Numbered from the stretch's first letter, positions 42,800-51,736 are shown. The stretch: DNA of 64,000 nucleotides from Pararhodobacter zhoushanensis (GCF_025949695.1 NZ_JAPDFL010000001.1:1739501-1803500); one strand, 5' to 3'. A program made the numbers and translations. Notes: generated by a model from the letters alone, not told the origin.

Positions 42800-43308
42800 T
42801 CCATCTGTGCCAGATTGCCGTGCATCTGGCGCATGACCTTCAGGAAGATTTCCAGATCCTGCGGCTCGACCCCGCTGATCAGCGTGTTCTCGCGGTCCAG
42901 CGCGACGGCCAGCACCGCGTCATGCAGCGCATAGCCCTTGTCATTCAGCGCCCAGGTCCGGCGGCGGATGTCCTGTTCCGAGATCTCGTGATCCAGAATG
43001 CCCTGTTCCGACAATTTGCTCAGCGAGCGGCTGGTCGCGGCCTTGTCCAACTCGACAACCTGACAAATGCGCGCGGCGGCGATCCACGGCTCGATCGCCA
43101 GCATCGAAATCACCCGCCAGTCAACAATGCCGATGCCGAAACGCTCAAGGTACAGCTGCGAGGCGCCACGCGACAGCTTGTTGTTCACCGCCGACAGGAA
43201 ATAGGGCGTGTACTGGTTGATGTCGACGACCGGACGGCCATTGCGTTCGGTCGTCGGGCTGGAAATCCGCGCCTCGGGGCAGGTTTGGGCCGGGGTCTTG
43301 TCGGTCAC
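42796..43308 (-). CDS. MarR-family regulator at the end of the livKHMGF operon
   Basis: MarR-type regulator of about 170 residues. The winged-helix core LYLERFGIGIVDWRVISMLAIEPW, KAATSRSLSKLSEQG and EQDIRRRTWALNDKGYALHD is paralogous to the MarR at 13.1 kb. GTG 43308 has AGGGA upstream; a TTG further up (43353) would overlap livF and is less likely. It lies 41 bases behind livF, so it is expressed from the livK promoter, which carries the same 14-bp box as the facing demethylase operon. That wiring predicts autoregulation plus control of both operons. Confidence 0.9.
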   Translation of the reverse strand: MTDKTPAQTCPEARISSPTTERNGRPVVDINQYTPYFLSAVNNKLSRGASQLYLERFGIGIVDWRVISMLAIEPWIAAARICQVVELDKAATSRSLSKLSEQGILDHEISEQDIRRRTWALNDKGYALHDAVLAVALDRENTLISGVEPQDLEIFLKVMRQMHGNLAQMD

Positions 43309-43349
43309 GGTGCATCCCTGTCTGGTGCTCAAGGGCCCGTGCGCGGTGT

Positions 43350-44058
<709 letters not shown>

Positions 44059-44066
<8 letters not shown>

Positions 44067-44805
44067 GATGCGCTCCCAGATACAGATCGCGGACCTGTTG
44101 GTTGGCGGCGATGTCGGCGGGCGTGCCTTGGGTCAGGATCGCGCCATTGACCAGCACGATGATCGAGCGGGCGACCTGAAACACCAGTTTCATGTCATGC
44201 TCGATGATCAGCACGGCCAGATCGGCGGGCAAGGCCTCGATCGCGCCGGTGATCAGGTGGCTGTCGGACGAAGGCACGCCGGCGGCGGGTTCATCGAGGA
44301 TCAGCACGCGGGGTTTGAGCGCCAGCGTCATCGCCATCTCGACCAGCCGCTGCTGGCCATAGGCGAGGTCCTGCACCGGCTTGTCGGCAAGGGGCAGCAG
44401 GGTGAAGGCGGCAAGTTGTGCCTCGATCTCGGCCTCGATGCCCTTGTCGCGGTCCGCCCGGTGCCAGAACCGCAGCGCGCGGCGCTCGCGCTCAAGGATC
44501 GGCAGGCGGATGTTTTCGCGCACGCTCAGGTGCTTGAACAGCGTGGTGATCTGGAAGGTCTTGGCGATCCCGGCGCGCACCCGCGCGGCCTCGCCCAGCC
44601 CGCCGATATCGCGCCCGTCCAGCAGGATCTGCCCCGAGGTCGGTTTGAGGATACCGGTGATCAGGTTGGAGAACGTGGTTTTCCCCGCGCCGTTCGGCCC
44701 GATCAGCGCGGTGCGGTCGCCCGGTTGCAGGCTCAGCGTGATGTCGCGCGCGACGATCAGCCCGCCGAAGCTCTTGTTCAGCCCCTTGGTTTGCAGCCCC
44801 TTCAT
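44059..44805 (-). CDS. livG: Branched-chain-type ABC transporter ATP-binding protein LivG
   Basis: ATPase of 248 residues. Walker A GPNGAGKTTFSN, signature region DLAYGQQRLVEMAMTLAL, Walker B VLILDEPAAGVPSSD. The LivG-specific signature lacks the usual SGGE and has AYGQQR instead, as expected. It overlaps livF by 8 bases and livM by 4 bases. Confidence 0.94.
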
Positions 44806-45761
44806 TTGCCACCCCCGATCAGGCGCTTCAAAGCCGTGGGCACGCCCAGCAACCCTTTTGGCACAAAGAACACCACCCCCAGCACCAGCGCGCCGATGAT
44901 GAACAGCCAGTTAAACGGATCGACCGAGGCCGCCAGATGGTGCACGACCATGAAGATCACCGTGCCAATGATCGCGCCGTAAAGCTTCCCGGCCCCGCCA
45001 AGGATCAGCATGATCACCGCCTCGGCGCTGTGGGAGAAGTTGAAGACCTCAAGGCTGACCAGTTGCGTGATCTGCGCGGCCAGCGCGCCCGCGATCCCGG
45101 CAATCGCGCCGCCCAGCGTGTAGAGGATCAGGCGGCGCTGGTAGACCGGTGCGCCGATGGCCCGCATCCGCGCCGGGCTCTCATGGATGCCGCGCGCCAT
45201 CAGGCCCAGCGGCGAGGCTTTGAGCATTTTGAGCGCGAAGAGCACCACGAACAGCACGCAGCAGACATAGATATACCCGGTCTGCCCGATGAAATCGAAG
45301 CGCCACAGGCCAAGGATCGGGTCCATGCGGATACCGCGCATCCCGTCCGCACCGCCGGTCCAGTCGCGCGCGCGGTTGGCGATCTCTTGCAACACCAGCG
45401 CCACCGCGATGGAGAGCATGATCAGCGTCAGCCCCTCGGCGCGCATCAGCAAAAGGCCCGACAGGAAGGCAATCGCCGCCCCGGCCAGCATCCCCACGGC
45501 CAGCCCCAGAAGGGGGTCGCCGGAGAGATGGATCGCGAACAGCCCGGCTGCATAAGCGCCCGAGCCATAAAGCGCCGCCTGTCCCAGCGTGACGATGCCG
45601 CCAAGACCAAGGATCAGGTCAATCGACAAAACGAGGATCGCCATGATCACGATACGGGTCAGAAAGGCGAGGTCATACGGGAAGGCATAGAAGGCCGCGA
45701 CAGCCGCGATGATCAGCAGCGCATCGGCCAGCAGGCCCTTGGTGAGCGGGGTCAGTTTCAT
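44802..45761 (-). CDS. livM: Branched-chain-type ABC transporter permease LivM
   Basis: Membrane permease of 319 residues with eight to ten helices. The LGLGGIVTLGQAALYGSGAYAAGL segment and MARGIHESPARMRAIGAPVYQRRL (the E-x-x-x-R-x-x-x-x-G loop that contacts the ATPase) are typical of LivM. Its start overlaps the livH stop and its stop overlaps the livG start, so the subunits are translationally coupled. Confidence 0.93.
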   Translation of the reverse strand: MKLTPLTKGLLADALLIIAAVAAFYAFPYDLAFLTRIVIMAILVLSIDLILGLGGIVTLGQAALYGSGAYAAGLFAIHLSGDPLLGLAVGMLAGAAIAFLSGLLLMRAEGLTLIMLSIAVALVLQEIANRARDWTGGADGMRGIRMDPILGLWRFDFIGQTGYIYVCCVLFVVLFALKMLKASPLGLMARGIHESPARMRAIGAPVYQRRLILYTLGGAIAGIAGALAAQITQLVSLEVFNFSHSAEAVIMLILGGAGKLYGAIIGTVIFMVVHHLAASVDPFNWLFIIGALVLGVVFFVPKGLLGVPTALKRLIGGGK

Positions 45762-46621
45762 GCGTGGCCCCGTCCCATCAGCCCGTGCGGGCGCAGTGTC
45801 AGCAAAAGCATCATCACCGCGTAAAAGGCGATGGTGCCGAAATCGGGCACCAGATAGCGCGCGGCGGTGTCCAGAATGCCCAGACCCAGCGCCGCGACAA
45901 ACGACCCGGTGATCGAGCCCATGCCGCCCACGGCGACCACGGTCAGGAACAGCACCATGTAGCGAAGGGGATAATAGGCATCGATCGGCAGCAGCTCAGC
46001 CCCCAACGCGCCCCCCAAAGCGGCAAGCCCGGCGCCCAACATGAAGGTCAACGCGTAGATGGCGGCGGTGTTGATGCCCAGCACCGAGGCCGTCGCGCGG
46101 TGGTCCACAGCGGCGCGCAGGCGGATGCCGAAGCGGGTGCGCTCGATCAGCAGATACAGGAACGCAATCACGATCAGCCCGGCGATGATCACGACGATGC
46201 GGTGATAGGGCAGGGTGCGAAAGCCCAGATCCAGCGCGCCGCGCAGCAGCGGCGGGGTCGGGATCGCCAGGATTGTGGACCCAAGCCACAGATTGACCGA
46301 GGCGATCATCAGAAACGCGATGCCGATGGTGGCCAGCACCTGCTGCAGCTCTCCCATCCGGTAGATGCGCTGATAGAGCAGCCGCTCCAGCGGCAGGGCG
46401 ATCAGCATGGTGGCGGCCACGGCCAGCGCCATCGCCGACCAGTAGCCCAGCCCTGCCGCGATCAGCCAATGCGCCAGCGCGCCGCCCAGCATGGCAAAGC
46501 CGCCATGGGCCAGATTGATCACCCGCATCAGACCCATCGTCACCGACAGCCCGACCGAGATCATGAACAGGATCATGCCATAGGCAATCCCGTCCACCAG
46601 AATGGAAAGTAACGTGTTCAT
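45758..46621 (-). CDS. livH: Branched-chain-type ABC transporter permease LivH
   Basis: Membrane permease of 287 residues. It opens with ILVDGIAYGMILFMISVGLSVTMGLMRVINLAHGGFAM, the invariant LivH signature, and later has RTRFGIRLRAAVDHRATASVLGIN for the cytoplasmic coupling loop. It is separated from livK by a 57-base gap containing a hairpin and overlaps livM by 4 bases. Confidence 0.94.
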   Translation of the reverse strand: MNTLLSILVDGIAYGMILFMISVGLSVTMGLMRVINLAHGGFAMLGGALAHWLIAAGLGYWSAMALAVAATMLIALPLERLLYQRIYRMGELQQVLATIGIAFLMIASVNLWLGSTILAIPTPPLLRGALDLGFRTLPYHRIVVIIAGLIVIAFLYLLIERTRFGIRLRAAVDHRATASVLGINTAAIYALTFMLGAGLAALGGALGAELLPIDAYYPLRYMVLFLTVVAVGGMGSITGSFVAALGLGILDTAARYLVPDFGTIAFYAVMMLLLTLRPHGLMGRGHA

Positions 46622-46640
46622 GCAATGCTTCCGCCGGTGA

Positions 46641-46666
46641 GGGGCCGCCCTTTCGCGGGCGGCCCC
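46641..46666 (-). terminator. Intercistronic hairpin between livK and livH
   Basis: Perfect 10-bp stem GGGGCCGCCC / GGGCGGCCCC with a 6-base loop, directly after the livK stop. It fits partial termination or 3' protection to raise binding-protein dose. Confidence 0.72.
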
Positions 46667-46678
46667 GGGGTCAGGGCG

Positions 46679-47845
46679 TTACTGGCTCAGGCCGAGATCC
46701 GGCACAGCCTCGATCGTGGCAATCTCGCGGTTGATCAGGCGACCGTTCTCGTCGTGGTCAACTTCGCGGATATAGACGTTCTGGGTGATGTGGCGGGTAA
46801 CGGGGTCAATCGACACCGGCCCGCGCGGGCTTTCCCAGGCATAGCCACGGGCCGCTTCGATCGCTGCCGGGCCATCGCTGCCCGCCATTTCGACCATGTG
46901 GTAGATCAGCGCAGCGCCGTCATAGGCCCCGACCGAGGCCAGGTTCGCCACGCTGTCAGGATACATCTCGGCCAGCATCGTGGTGAACGCGTGGTTCATC
47001 TCGGAGTCATGCGCAGCCGAGTAGTGATAGGCGGTGTGCAGCCCCAGCGCCTGATCGCCCAGCGCGTCGAGCGTGGTTTCGTCCGTCTCGCCCGTCCCAA
47101 GGAACGTGATCCCGGCGGCCTGCAGGTTGTTCTCGTTATACGAACGGGTGAAGGCGTAGGTGGGCGGACCGGCGGGCAGGAAACCGAAAACGGCCTGCGG
47201 CGACTGATCGCGAACGCGCTGCATGAAGGGTGCGAAATCGGTGGTCGAGATCGGCATGCGGATCTGGTCCAACACAGTCCCGCCACCGGCCTCAAAGGCC
47301 GAACGGAAGGCGTTCTCGGCGTCGATGCCGGGGCCATAATCGGTCACAGCCGTAACCGCCGTGGTGATCCCCTGCTCAAGTGCCCAGTCGGCCATCGGCA
47401 CCGTCACCTGCCACAGCGTGAAGCCGGTGCGCACGAAGTATTCGGACTGCTGGGTGATGATCGACGTCGCGGCGTTGAAGATCACGCCGGGCGTTTCCGA
47501 CTGCGTCAGCAGCTCGGCCACGGCCAGCGCGTTGGGCGTAAACACCAGCCCGCCGATATAGTCGACCTGCTCGCGGATCAGCAATTCCTGCGCCATCGCC
47601 CGCGACTGATCGGGGTTCGGCCCGCCCGAGTCCCGGTACAGGAACTCGATCGTGTGATCGCCGACCTCGGTGCCGTTCTGGGCCTGAAAGACCTCGATGG
47701 CTTGCTGGAACTGTTGACCCCAGATCGCGAAGGGGCCGGAAAGCGGGGCGATGACACCGACCCGGATGGTATCTGCCGGTGCGCTGCCTGCCATCAGGGC
47801 AAGCAGGATCGGCGCGGCCAGAAGCCGCTTTGATGGTGTGTTCAT
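46679..47845 (-). CDS. ABC transporter solute-binding protein, LivK-type
   Basis: Periplasmic binding protein (Peripla_BP_6) of 388 residues. The signal peptide runs to about residue 26 (MAGSAPADT). IRVGVIAPLSGPFAIWGQQ begins the mature fold, and YRDSGGPNPDQSRAMAQELL and EYFVRTGFTLWQ follow. ATG 47845 lies behind GGGAGGACTTC; a long in-frame region upstream is a shadow of the demethylase-like gene. Its promoter carries the 14-bp MarR-type box overlapping a TTGACA element. The family binds amino acids, amides and aromatic acids; the pairing with demethylase genes points to an aromatic or methylated acid. Confidence 0.92.
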   Translation of the reverse strand: MNTPSKRLLAAPILLALMAGSAPADTIRVGVIAPLSGPFAIWGQQFQQAIEVFQAQNGTEVGDHTIEFLYRDSGGPNPDQSRAMAQELLIREQVDYIGGLVFTPNALAVAELLTQSETPGVIFNAATSIITQQSEYFVRTGFTLWQVTVPMADWALEQGITTAVTAVTDYGPGIDAENAFRSAFEAGGGTVLDQIRMPISTTDFAPFMQRVRDQSPQAVFGFLPAGPPTYAFTRSYNENNLQAAGITFLGTGETDETTLDALGDQALGLHTAYHYSAAHDSEMNHAFTTMLAEMYPDSVANLASVGAYDGAALIYHMVEMAGSDGPAAIEAARGYAWESPRGPVSIDPVTRHITQNVYIREVDHDENGRLINREIATIEAVPDLGLSQ

Positions 47846-47903
47846 GAAGTCCTCCCAATGTCTGCGGTCGCTGACCGTTGACGATTTCAGCATGGCGGAT
47901 CGA

Positions 47904-47917
47904 GTTGTTTTGTCAAC
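47904..47917 (-). promoter_or_regulatory. 14-bp MarR-type box in the livK promoter
   Basis: On the minus strand the site reads GTTGACAAAACAAC, matching the two boxes before the facing demethylase operon at 12 to 13 of 14 positions. TTGACA inside it is a consensus -35; CATGCT about 16 bases further can serve as -10. It lies 59 bases before the livK start. Confidence 0.72.
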
Positions 47918-47937
47918 ACATATCTTGCCGCTCTGGT

Positions 47938-49209
47938 TCAGTAGGAAGCGCGCCGGTTGTCTTGCTTGAAAGGGGCCTGCGCGATGGTTGCGCGGATGGC
48001 GATCTGGGGTCTGCCGGGCGCTCCCCACAGCACGCTGACCGCGCTGCCGATCTCGGCCTCGGCGACATCGATGGTGGCCAGCGACAGCATTTCGCGGAAG
48101 GAATACGAATACCCGCGCGAGGTGGTCGCGCCGATGTCCCGCCCGTCCTTCATCACCCGGTCGCAATACATGAACCCGCGCTGATCCCGGGGCATTTCCA
48201 TCCAGTCGTAGGGCAGGCCTTCCTTTTGGAACAACGAGGTATAGACCGTCGACACATCCTCGGGATTCCACACCAGCGTGCGGATCACCCGGCGCGGGTT
48301 GGCCTTTTCTTCGGCCAGCGCGTCCCGCCCGATAAAGTCGTGACCCAGATGGATGCGATTGGCCCAGCCCAGCTCGACCGGGCTGCGATACCAGTCGGAA
48401 ATCCGGCCGCCTTCAAAGCTGCCCGCAACGTTGAAGGTCGAGGCAAAGGCAGGCAGGGCCGCGCGGAATTCATCCAGATAGGCCTGCATCGACGGCTCGA
48501 AAATCGCCGGCAGATAGTCGGTGACGATGGTGGGAAAACACGCCTCAAGATGGTTGATGAACGCGGTGCGCCCGCCCAGCCGCCGGATGCCGACGTCACG
48601 CCCGGCCTCGAGAATCGCCGCGTACACCTCGGCGCTGCGGTTGATGTCGCCTTGCAGTTCGAACCCCAACTCGCCCGCCATGCCTTGGCGCAACGCCAGC
48701 ACCTTGCAGCCGGCGATGGTGATATGGCCGTTGTGCATGAACTTCACGTCGCGCAGCGACTGGCCGCTGGCCTTTTCCACGACATGGATCGCGTCCGGCC
48801 CCTGAACCTGAAAATTGAACCAGTCGTCGGCCTGCGATTGCACGTTGTACGATCCATGCCGCAGCTTGTGGTCCACCCAGAAGGTGCCGCGCCCGAACAG
48901 CATGACCTCATCGTCGCTGAGCCGGGTCAACACGCCCTCGGCGATGATCTTGCCGGACTCCTCGGTGTGGATCACGTGCTTGGACTGGTCGATGGCGAAG
49001 TTGTCGAAATTGTTCACCGACACGTCCGAGAACAGCTTCAACACATCCGGCCCCCGGAACCGGCGCTCCCACAGGAACGACCAGTCACCGATGTAACAGC
49101 CCTCTTTCCACGACAGGCTTTCGTCCTGCCAGTCGGTGTATTCGGGCTGCCCCCAGCGCGTGGTGAAATAGCCTTCGGGCGTGCGCCGAAGGGTCTGCAG
49201 GTCAGTCAT
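47938..49209 (-). CDS. GcvT-family demethylase-like protein, LigM paralogue lacking the catalytic tyrosine
   Basis: GcvT-fold protein of 423 residues. YTDWQDESLSWKEGCYIGDWS, RQGMAGELGFELQGD, DWYRSPVELGWANRIHLGHDFIGRDALAEE and RTLVWNPEDVSTVYTSLFQKEG parallel the protein at 39.0-40.4 kb and LigM, but it is about 60 residues shorter. In the block where the first protein has GSIAYFTTVIESGW, this one has GGRTAFINHLEACF: phenylalanine replaces tyrosine. It is preceded by a gntR gene in one transcript and followed by the livK promoter. It may use another substrate, such as a methylated non-aromatic acid, or be an accessory subunit. Confidence 0.82.
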   Translation of the reverse strand: MTDLQTLRRTPEGYFTTRWGQPEYTDWQDESLSWKEGCYIGDWSFLWERRFRGPDVLKLFSDVSVNNFDNFAIDQSKHVIHTEESGKIIAEGVLTRLSDDEVMLFGRGTFWVDHKLRHGSYNVQSQADDWFNFQVQGPDAIHVVEKASGQSLRDVKFMHNGHITIAGCKVLALRQGMAGELGFELQGDINRSAEVYAAILEAGRDVGIRRLGGRTAFINHLEACFPTIVTDYLPAIFEPSMQAYLDEFRAALPAFASTFNVAGSFEGGRISDWYRSPVELGWANRIHLGHDFIGRDALAEEKANPRRVIRTLVWNPEDVSTVYTSLFQKEGLPYDWMEMPRDQRGFMYCDRVMKDGRDIGATTSRGYSYSFREMLSLATIDVAEAEIGSAVSVLWGAPGRPQIAIRATIAQAPFKQDNRRASY

Positions 49210-49247
49210 GACCGCCTCCTTGTTGTCAGATCAGGTTTGGTGCGGCC

Positions 49248-49979
49248 TTAGCCGTCGGTGCCCGCAGCCACCCAAGGGATCGCGTGATCGCGGGCTTGCA
49301 GCAGTTCGAGGTAGCGCGCGGCGCAGAAGGAGTGCTCATGCGCCAGCGATTGCGCGCGCGCGCCATGGCCTTGCGCAATCGCCTCGACAATCGCGCGGTG
49401 CTGCTCTTGCGCCATGATCAGCACCTTCTTGACCGAGGCATGATCCAGCGCCAGCGATTGCACAAAGGCGTTGGGTGCGGCAAAGGGCAGCGCCTTGATC
49501 CGGTCGAGCGAGCGCGCGACCATGTCGCTGCCCGACGCCTCGATCAACAGGCGGTGAAATTCGTCGTTCAGGCGGACGTAATCGCTTTGGTCCACATCCG
49601 CCGACAGGTTGCCGACCACATCGTCCAGTTCGGCGACGCAGGCGCGCATCCGCATCAGCAGCGCCTTGGGCACCGTGCCCTCGGCGGCATAGCGGGCGGC
49701 AAGGCCTTCCAGCGTGCCGCGGATCTCGATGGCCTGAAAAATGTCCTGCGCGCTATAGGCCTTGACCGCAAAGCCCGAGGTTTCGCGGCGCTCCAGCAGT
49801 CCCTCTTCCGCCAGTTGCGCCAGCGCGGCGCGGGCGGGGGTGCGCGAGACGCCGAAACGCTCGACGATCATCGGCTCGGCCACCCGCGCGCCGGGGGCCA
49901 GCAAACCGTCGATAATCAGCCCGCGCAGGCCAAGCACGGCCCTGAGTGTCTGCGACTGGGTGTTGTCCTGGTCCTGCAT
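49248..49979 (-). CDS. GntR-family (FCD domain) transcriptional regulator
   Basis: Regulator of 243 residues. The winged helix is at the N-terminus (LRGLIIDGLLAPGARVAEPMIVERFGVSRTPARAALAQLAEEGLLER). An FCD effector domain follows, with EIRGTLEGLAARYAAEG, DYVRLNDEFHRLLIEASG and EQHRAIVEAIAQGHGARAQSLAHEH, whose aspartate and histidines would bind a metal. ATG 49979 has GGGAGG before it. It is followed 38 bases later by the LigM paralogue. Two CGTATACG palindromes upstream are probable operators. Confidence 0.92.
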   Translation of the reverse strand: MQDQDNTQSQTLRAVLGLRGLIIDGLLAPGARVAEPMIVERFGVSRTPARAALAQLAEEGLLERRETSGFAVKAYSAQDIFQAIEIRGTLEGLAARYAAEGTVPKALLMRMRACVAELDDVVGNLSADVDQSDYVRLNDEFHRLLIEASGSDMVARSLDRIKALPFAAPNAFVQSLALDHASVKKVLIMAQEQHRAIVEAIAQGHGARAQSLAHEHSFCAARYLELLQARDHAIPWVAAGTDG

Positions 49980-50033
49980 GGCGTCCTCCCTGTGCTGCAC
50001 GCTAGGGCGGCACAGGGAGGCCTGTCAACGATT

Positions 50034-50104
50034 CGTATACGGTTTTCAGCTATCTCGCGTAAATCTGTGCCTGTACTGCAGGCGAACCCATGAAAGCGTA
50101 TACG
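50034..50104 (-). promoter_or_regulatory. Two CGTATACG palindromes upstream of gntR
   Basis: CGTATACG occurs at 50034-50041 and again at 50097-50104, each beside a T/A-rich flank (GGTTTTC and TTTTTGC). The 63-bp spacing is six helical turns. FCD-type GntR proteins bind short palindromes of this kind, so autoregulation of gntR-ligM2 is likely. The rest of the gap shows no gene. Confidence 0.62.
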
Positions 50105-50116
50105 TTTTTGCCATGC

Positions 50117-50503
50117 TCAGATCGCCGCGATCGCCTCGGCCAGCATGTCGCGCACCTTGCCGGCGACCGCGTGCAGCTCGGGGTTTTCGATCGCCGACAT
50201 CGACGCCACCGGGTCAATCGCCGAAATCTCGACCCCGCCCTCGACCTCGCGCAGGATCACGTTGCAGGGCAGCATCGCGCCGACCTTGGGTTCAAGCCCG
50301 ATGGCAGCCCAGGCCATGCCGGGGCTGCAAGCCCCCAGAATGCGGTAGCCCGACATGTCCTTGTCCATCTTGGTTTTCATCGTCTGCTTGACGTCGATCT
50401 CGGTCAGCACGCCAAACCCTTTGGTTTGCAGGGCCGAGCGGGTGCGGGCGTCGATGTCGGGCATGGCGGCGCCGGGGAACAGACGGTCGATGGTATAGGG
50501 CAT
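50117..50503 (-). CDS. DUF302-domain protein
   Basis: Small protein of 128 residues. ALQTKGFGVLTEIDVKQTMKTKMDKDM, YRILGACSPGMAWAAIGLEPKVGAMLPCNVILRE and EISAIDPVASM are the conserved DUF302 blocks. The family has no settled function; members often occur beside copper, sulphur or stress genes, and the conserved cysteines suggest metal or thiol chemistry. There is no signal peptide with the start used (ATG 50503, behind GAGGAGG). It appears monocistronic. Confidence 0.85.
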   Translation of the reverse strand: MPYTIDRLFPGAAMPDIDARTRSALQTKGFGVLTEIDVKQTMKTKMDKDMSGYRILGACSPGMAWAAIGLEPKVGAMLPCNVILREVEGGVEISAIDPVASMSAIENPELHAVAGKVRDMLAEAIAAI

Positions 50504-50571
50504 GATGAGCCTCCTCTTCACAGTAGAAGATGGGGGGCGAGGGGGCGCAGCACAAGCCTTGCGCCGAAACG

Positions 50572-50599
50572 CAAAACGCCGCGCAGGGGCTGCGCGGCG
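50572..50599 (-). terminator. Intrinsic terminator of the small secreted-protein gene
   Basis: A 9-bp perfect stem (CGCCGCGCA / TGCGCGGCG) with a 5-base loop, followed on the minus strand by TTTTGCGTTT. It lies 22 bases after the stop of the 109-residue secreted protein gene. Confidence 0.75.
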
Positions 50600-50621
50600 T
50601 CGAAAGTCAGACGCGACCGAC

Positions 50622-50951
50622 TTATTCGTCGACGATGGTGTAGTCGCTCGTCTCGCACAGGTTGAGCGAGTCGGTCACTTCCGTCTCGTCCGCGAAAACC
50701 GCGCGCAGATCGTAGTCGCAGCCACGGTCGCCCTGAATGGTGACCTCAGCCGACTGACCGGCACCAAGGATGTCGGCGCCCAGAATGTCGTCTTCCCAAT
50801 CGTCGGCCGAGGTCGGCGACGCGTAGAATTCCATCACGTCGGTCGTGGTGGCATTGTTGAGGGTGAAGACGATGTCTTCGGCAAACACAGGCGCTGCAAA
50901 CAAAGAAAGAACGGCAGCCGCGGTGGCAATACGCATCATGCGCAGGGACAT
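50622..50951 (-). CDS. Small secreted protein, function unknown
   Basis: Protein of 109 residues with a clear Sec signal peptide (LRMMRIATAAAVLSLFAAPVFAE, cleavage near residue 24-25). The acidic mature part of about 85 residues has two cysteines (CDYDLRAVF and LNLCETS) that may form a disulfide. The pattern FTLNNATTTDVMEFYASP with a regular strand layout suggests a small beta-rich periplasmic domain. I do not recognise a family with certainty. It is a single gene with its own terminator and a GC-poor promoter gap. Confidence 0.8.
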   Translation of the reverse strand: MSLRMMRIATAAAVLSLFAAPVFAEDIVFTLNNATTTDVMEFYASPTSADDWEDDILGADILGAGQSAEVTIQGDRGCDYDLRAVFADETEVTDSLNLCETSDYTIVDE

Positions 50952-51092
50952 GGGATAACCTTTTGGAACGAGGGAATAACTCGATAGGCATAGAGCCTGC
51001 CGTGCGTTGCCGGAAGAGGGATTCGGCGGCGTCGTGGAAATATCTTTTGACCCGGTAACGCTTTGTTCATGGCGCGCTGAAACGGTAGCGTG

Positions 51093-51656
51093 ATGTCACG
51101 CTATCATCGCCCTTTCGCCACCGGCGCCCGTGTCTTTTTCACCGTCTCCTTGGCGCAACAAGGGGGCGACCTGCTGCTGCGAGAGGTGGATCGCCTGCGC
51201 GCGGCAGTCGTGCAGACGCGCAACCAGCGGCCCTTTGGCATTGATGCGTTTGTCGTGCTGCCCGACCATCTGCATGCGTTGTGGACCTTGCCGCCGGGGG
51301 ACGGCGATTACAGCCTGCGCTGGGCGGCGATCAAGGCGCGCTTTTCGCGCGGGCTGGCGGTTGGCGCGCAGCGCGCCAGCCACGCGGTGCGGCGTGAAAA
51401 GGCGATCTGGCAGCGGCGGTTCTGGGAACACCACATCAGGGATGAGGCCGATTACGAGCAACACCTGCGCTACTGCTGGGGCGATCCGGTCGCGCATGGG
51501 CTGGTTGCGCGGGCGGTGGATTGGCCGCTGTCTTCGCTGCACCGCGACCTGCGGCGCGGCATGGTGCCGCCTGACTGGCTGATTGCCGGTGAAGGCGGGG
51601 TAGGGTGCGCTTCAGCGCACCGACTGCGCCTGCCGTTCCGCGATACGGTGCGCTGA
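51093..51656 (+). CDS. REP-associated tyrosine transposase (RAYT, IS200/IS605-like Y1 family)
   Basis: Y1 transposase-like protein of 187 residues. FVVLPDHLHALWTLP carries the HUH-type metal-binding histidines. The helix with the nucleophilic tyrosine fits DEADYEQHLRYCWGDPVAHGLV, and WQRRFWEHHIRD is the typical RAYT block. RAYTs are single-copy relatives of IS200/IS605 transposases that act on REP hairpins marked by a GTAG tetranucleotide. Such a REP pair lies at the gene's 3' end, and its right arm even contains the stop codon. ATG 51093 (GTG 51090 also possible) has no strong ribosome-binding site. Confidence 0.9.
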   Translation: MSRYHRPFATGARVFFTVSLAQQGGDLLLREVDRLRAAVVQTRNQRPFGIDAFVVLPDHLHALWTLPPGDGDYSLRWAAIKARFSRGLAVGAQRASHAVRREKAIWQRRFWEHHIRDEADYEQHLRYCWGDPVAHGLVARAVDWPLSSLHRDLRRGMVPPDWLIAGEGGVGCASAHRLRLPFRDTVR

Positions 51657-51670
51657 AGCGCACCCTACCC
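51598..51670. repeat. Inverted REP pair (REPIN) overlapping the 3' end of the RAYT gene
   Basis: Two 24-bp arms (51598-51621 and 51647-51670) are perfect inverted copies. Each arm is GTAG followed by the hairpin GGTGCGCTTCAGCGCACC (8-bp stem, 2-base loop). This is the REP layout: a 5' GTAG foot plus a palindrome, two of them facing each other around a 25-bp spacer. The RAYT reading frame runs through the left arm and the spacer and stops in the right arm (51654-51656). Confidence 0.9.
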
Positions 51671-51687
51671 GGACCGCCAAACGCAAA

Positions 51688-51719
51688 ACGGCCCCGCGGG
51701 ATCACACCCGCGGGGCCGT
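51688..51719 (-). terminator. Intrinsic terminator of ettA
   Basis: A 13-bp perfect stem (ACGGCCCCGCGGG / CCCGCGGGGCCGT) with a 6-base loop, followed on the minus strand by TTTTGCGTTT. It lies 17 bases after the ettA stop. Confidence 0.85.
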
Positions 51720-51736
51720 CAAGCCGTCAGCTCCGC

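Noticed and set aside
51598-51670. Reading the inverted repeat simply as a transcription terminator for the RAYT gene
   Set aside because: Each arm is itself a hairpin with a GTAG foot and the arms are 24 bp perfect copies, which fits a REP pair much better. There is no T tract.
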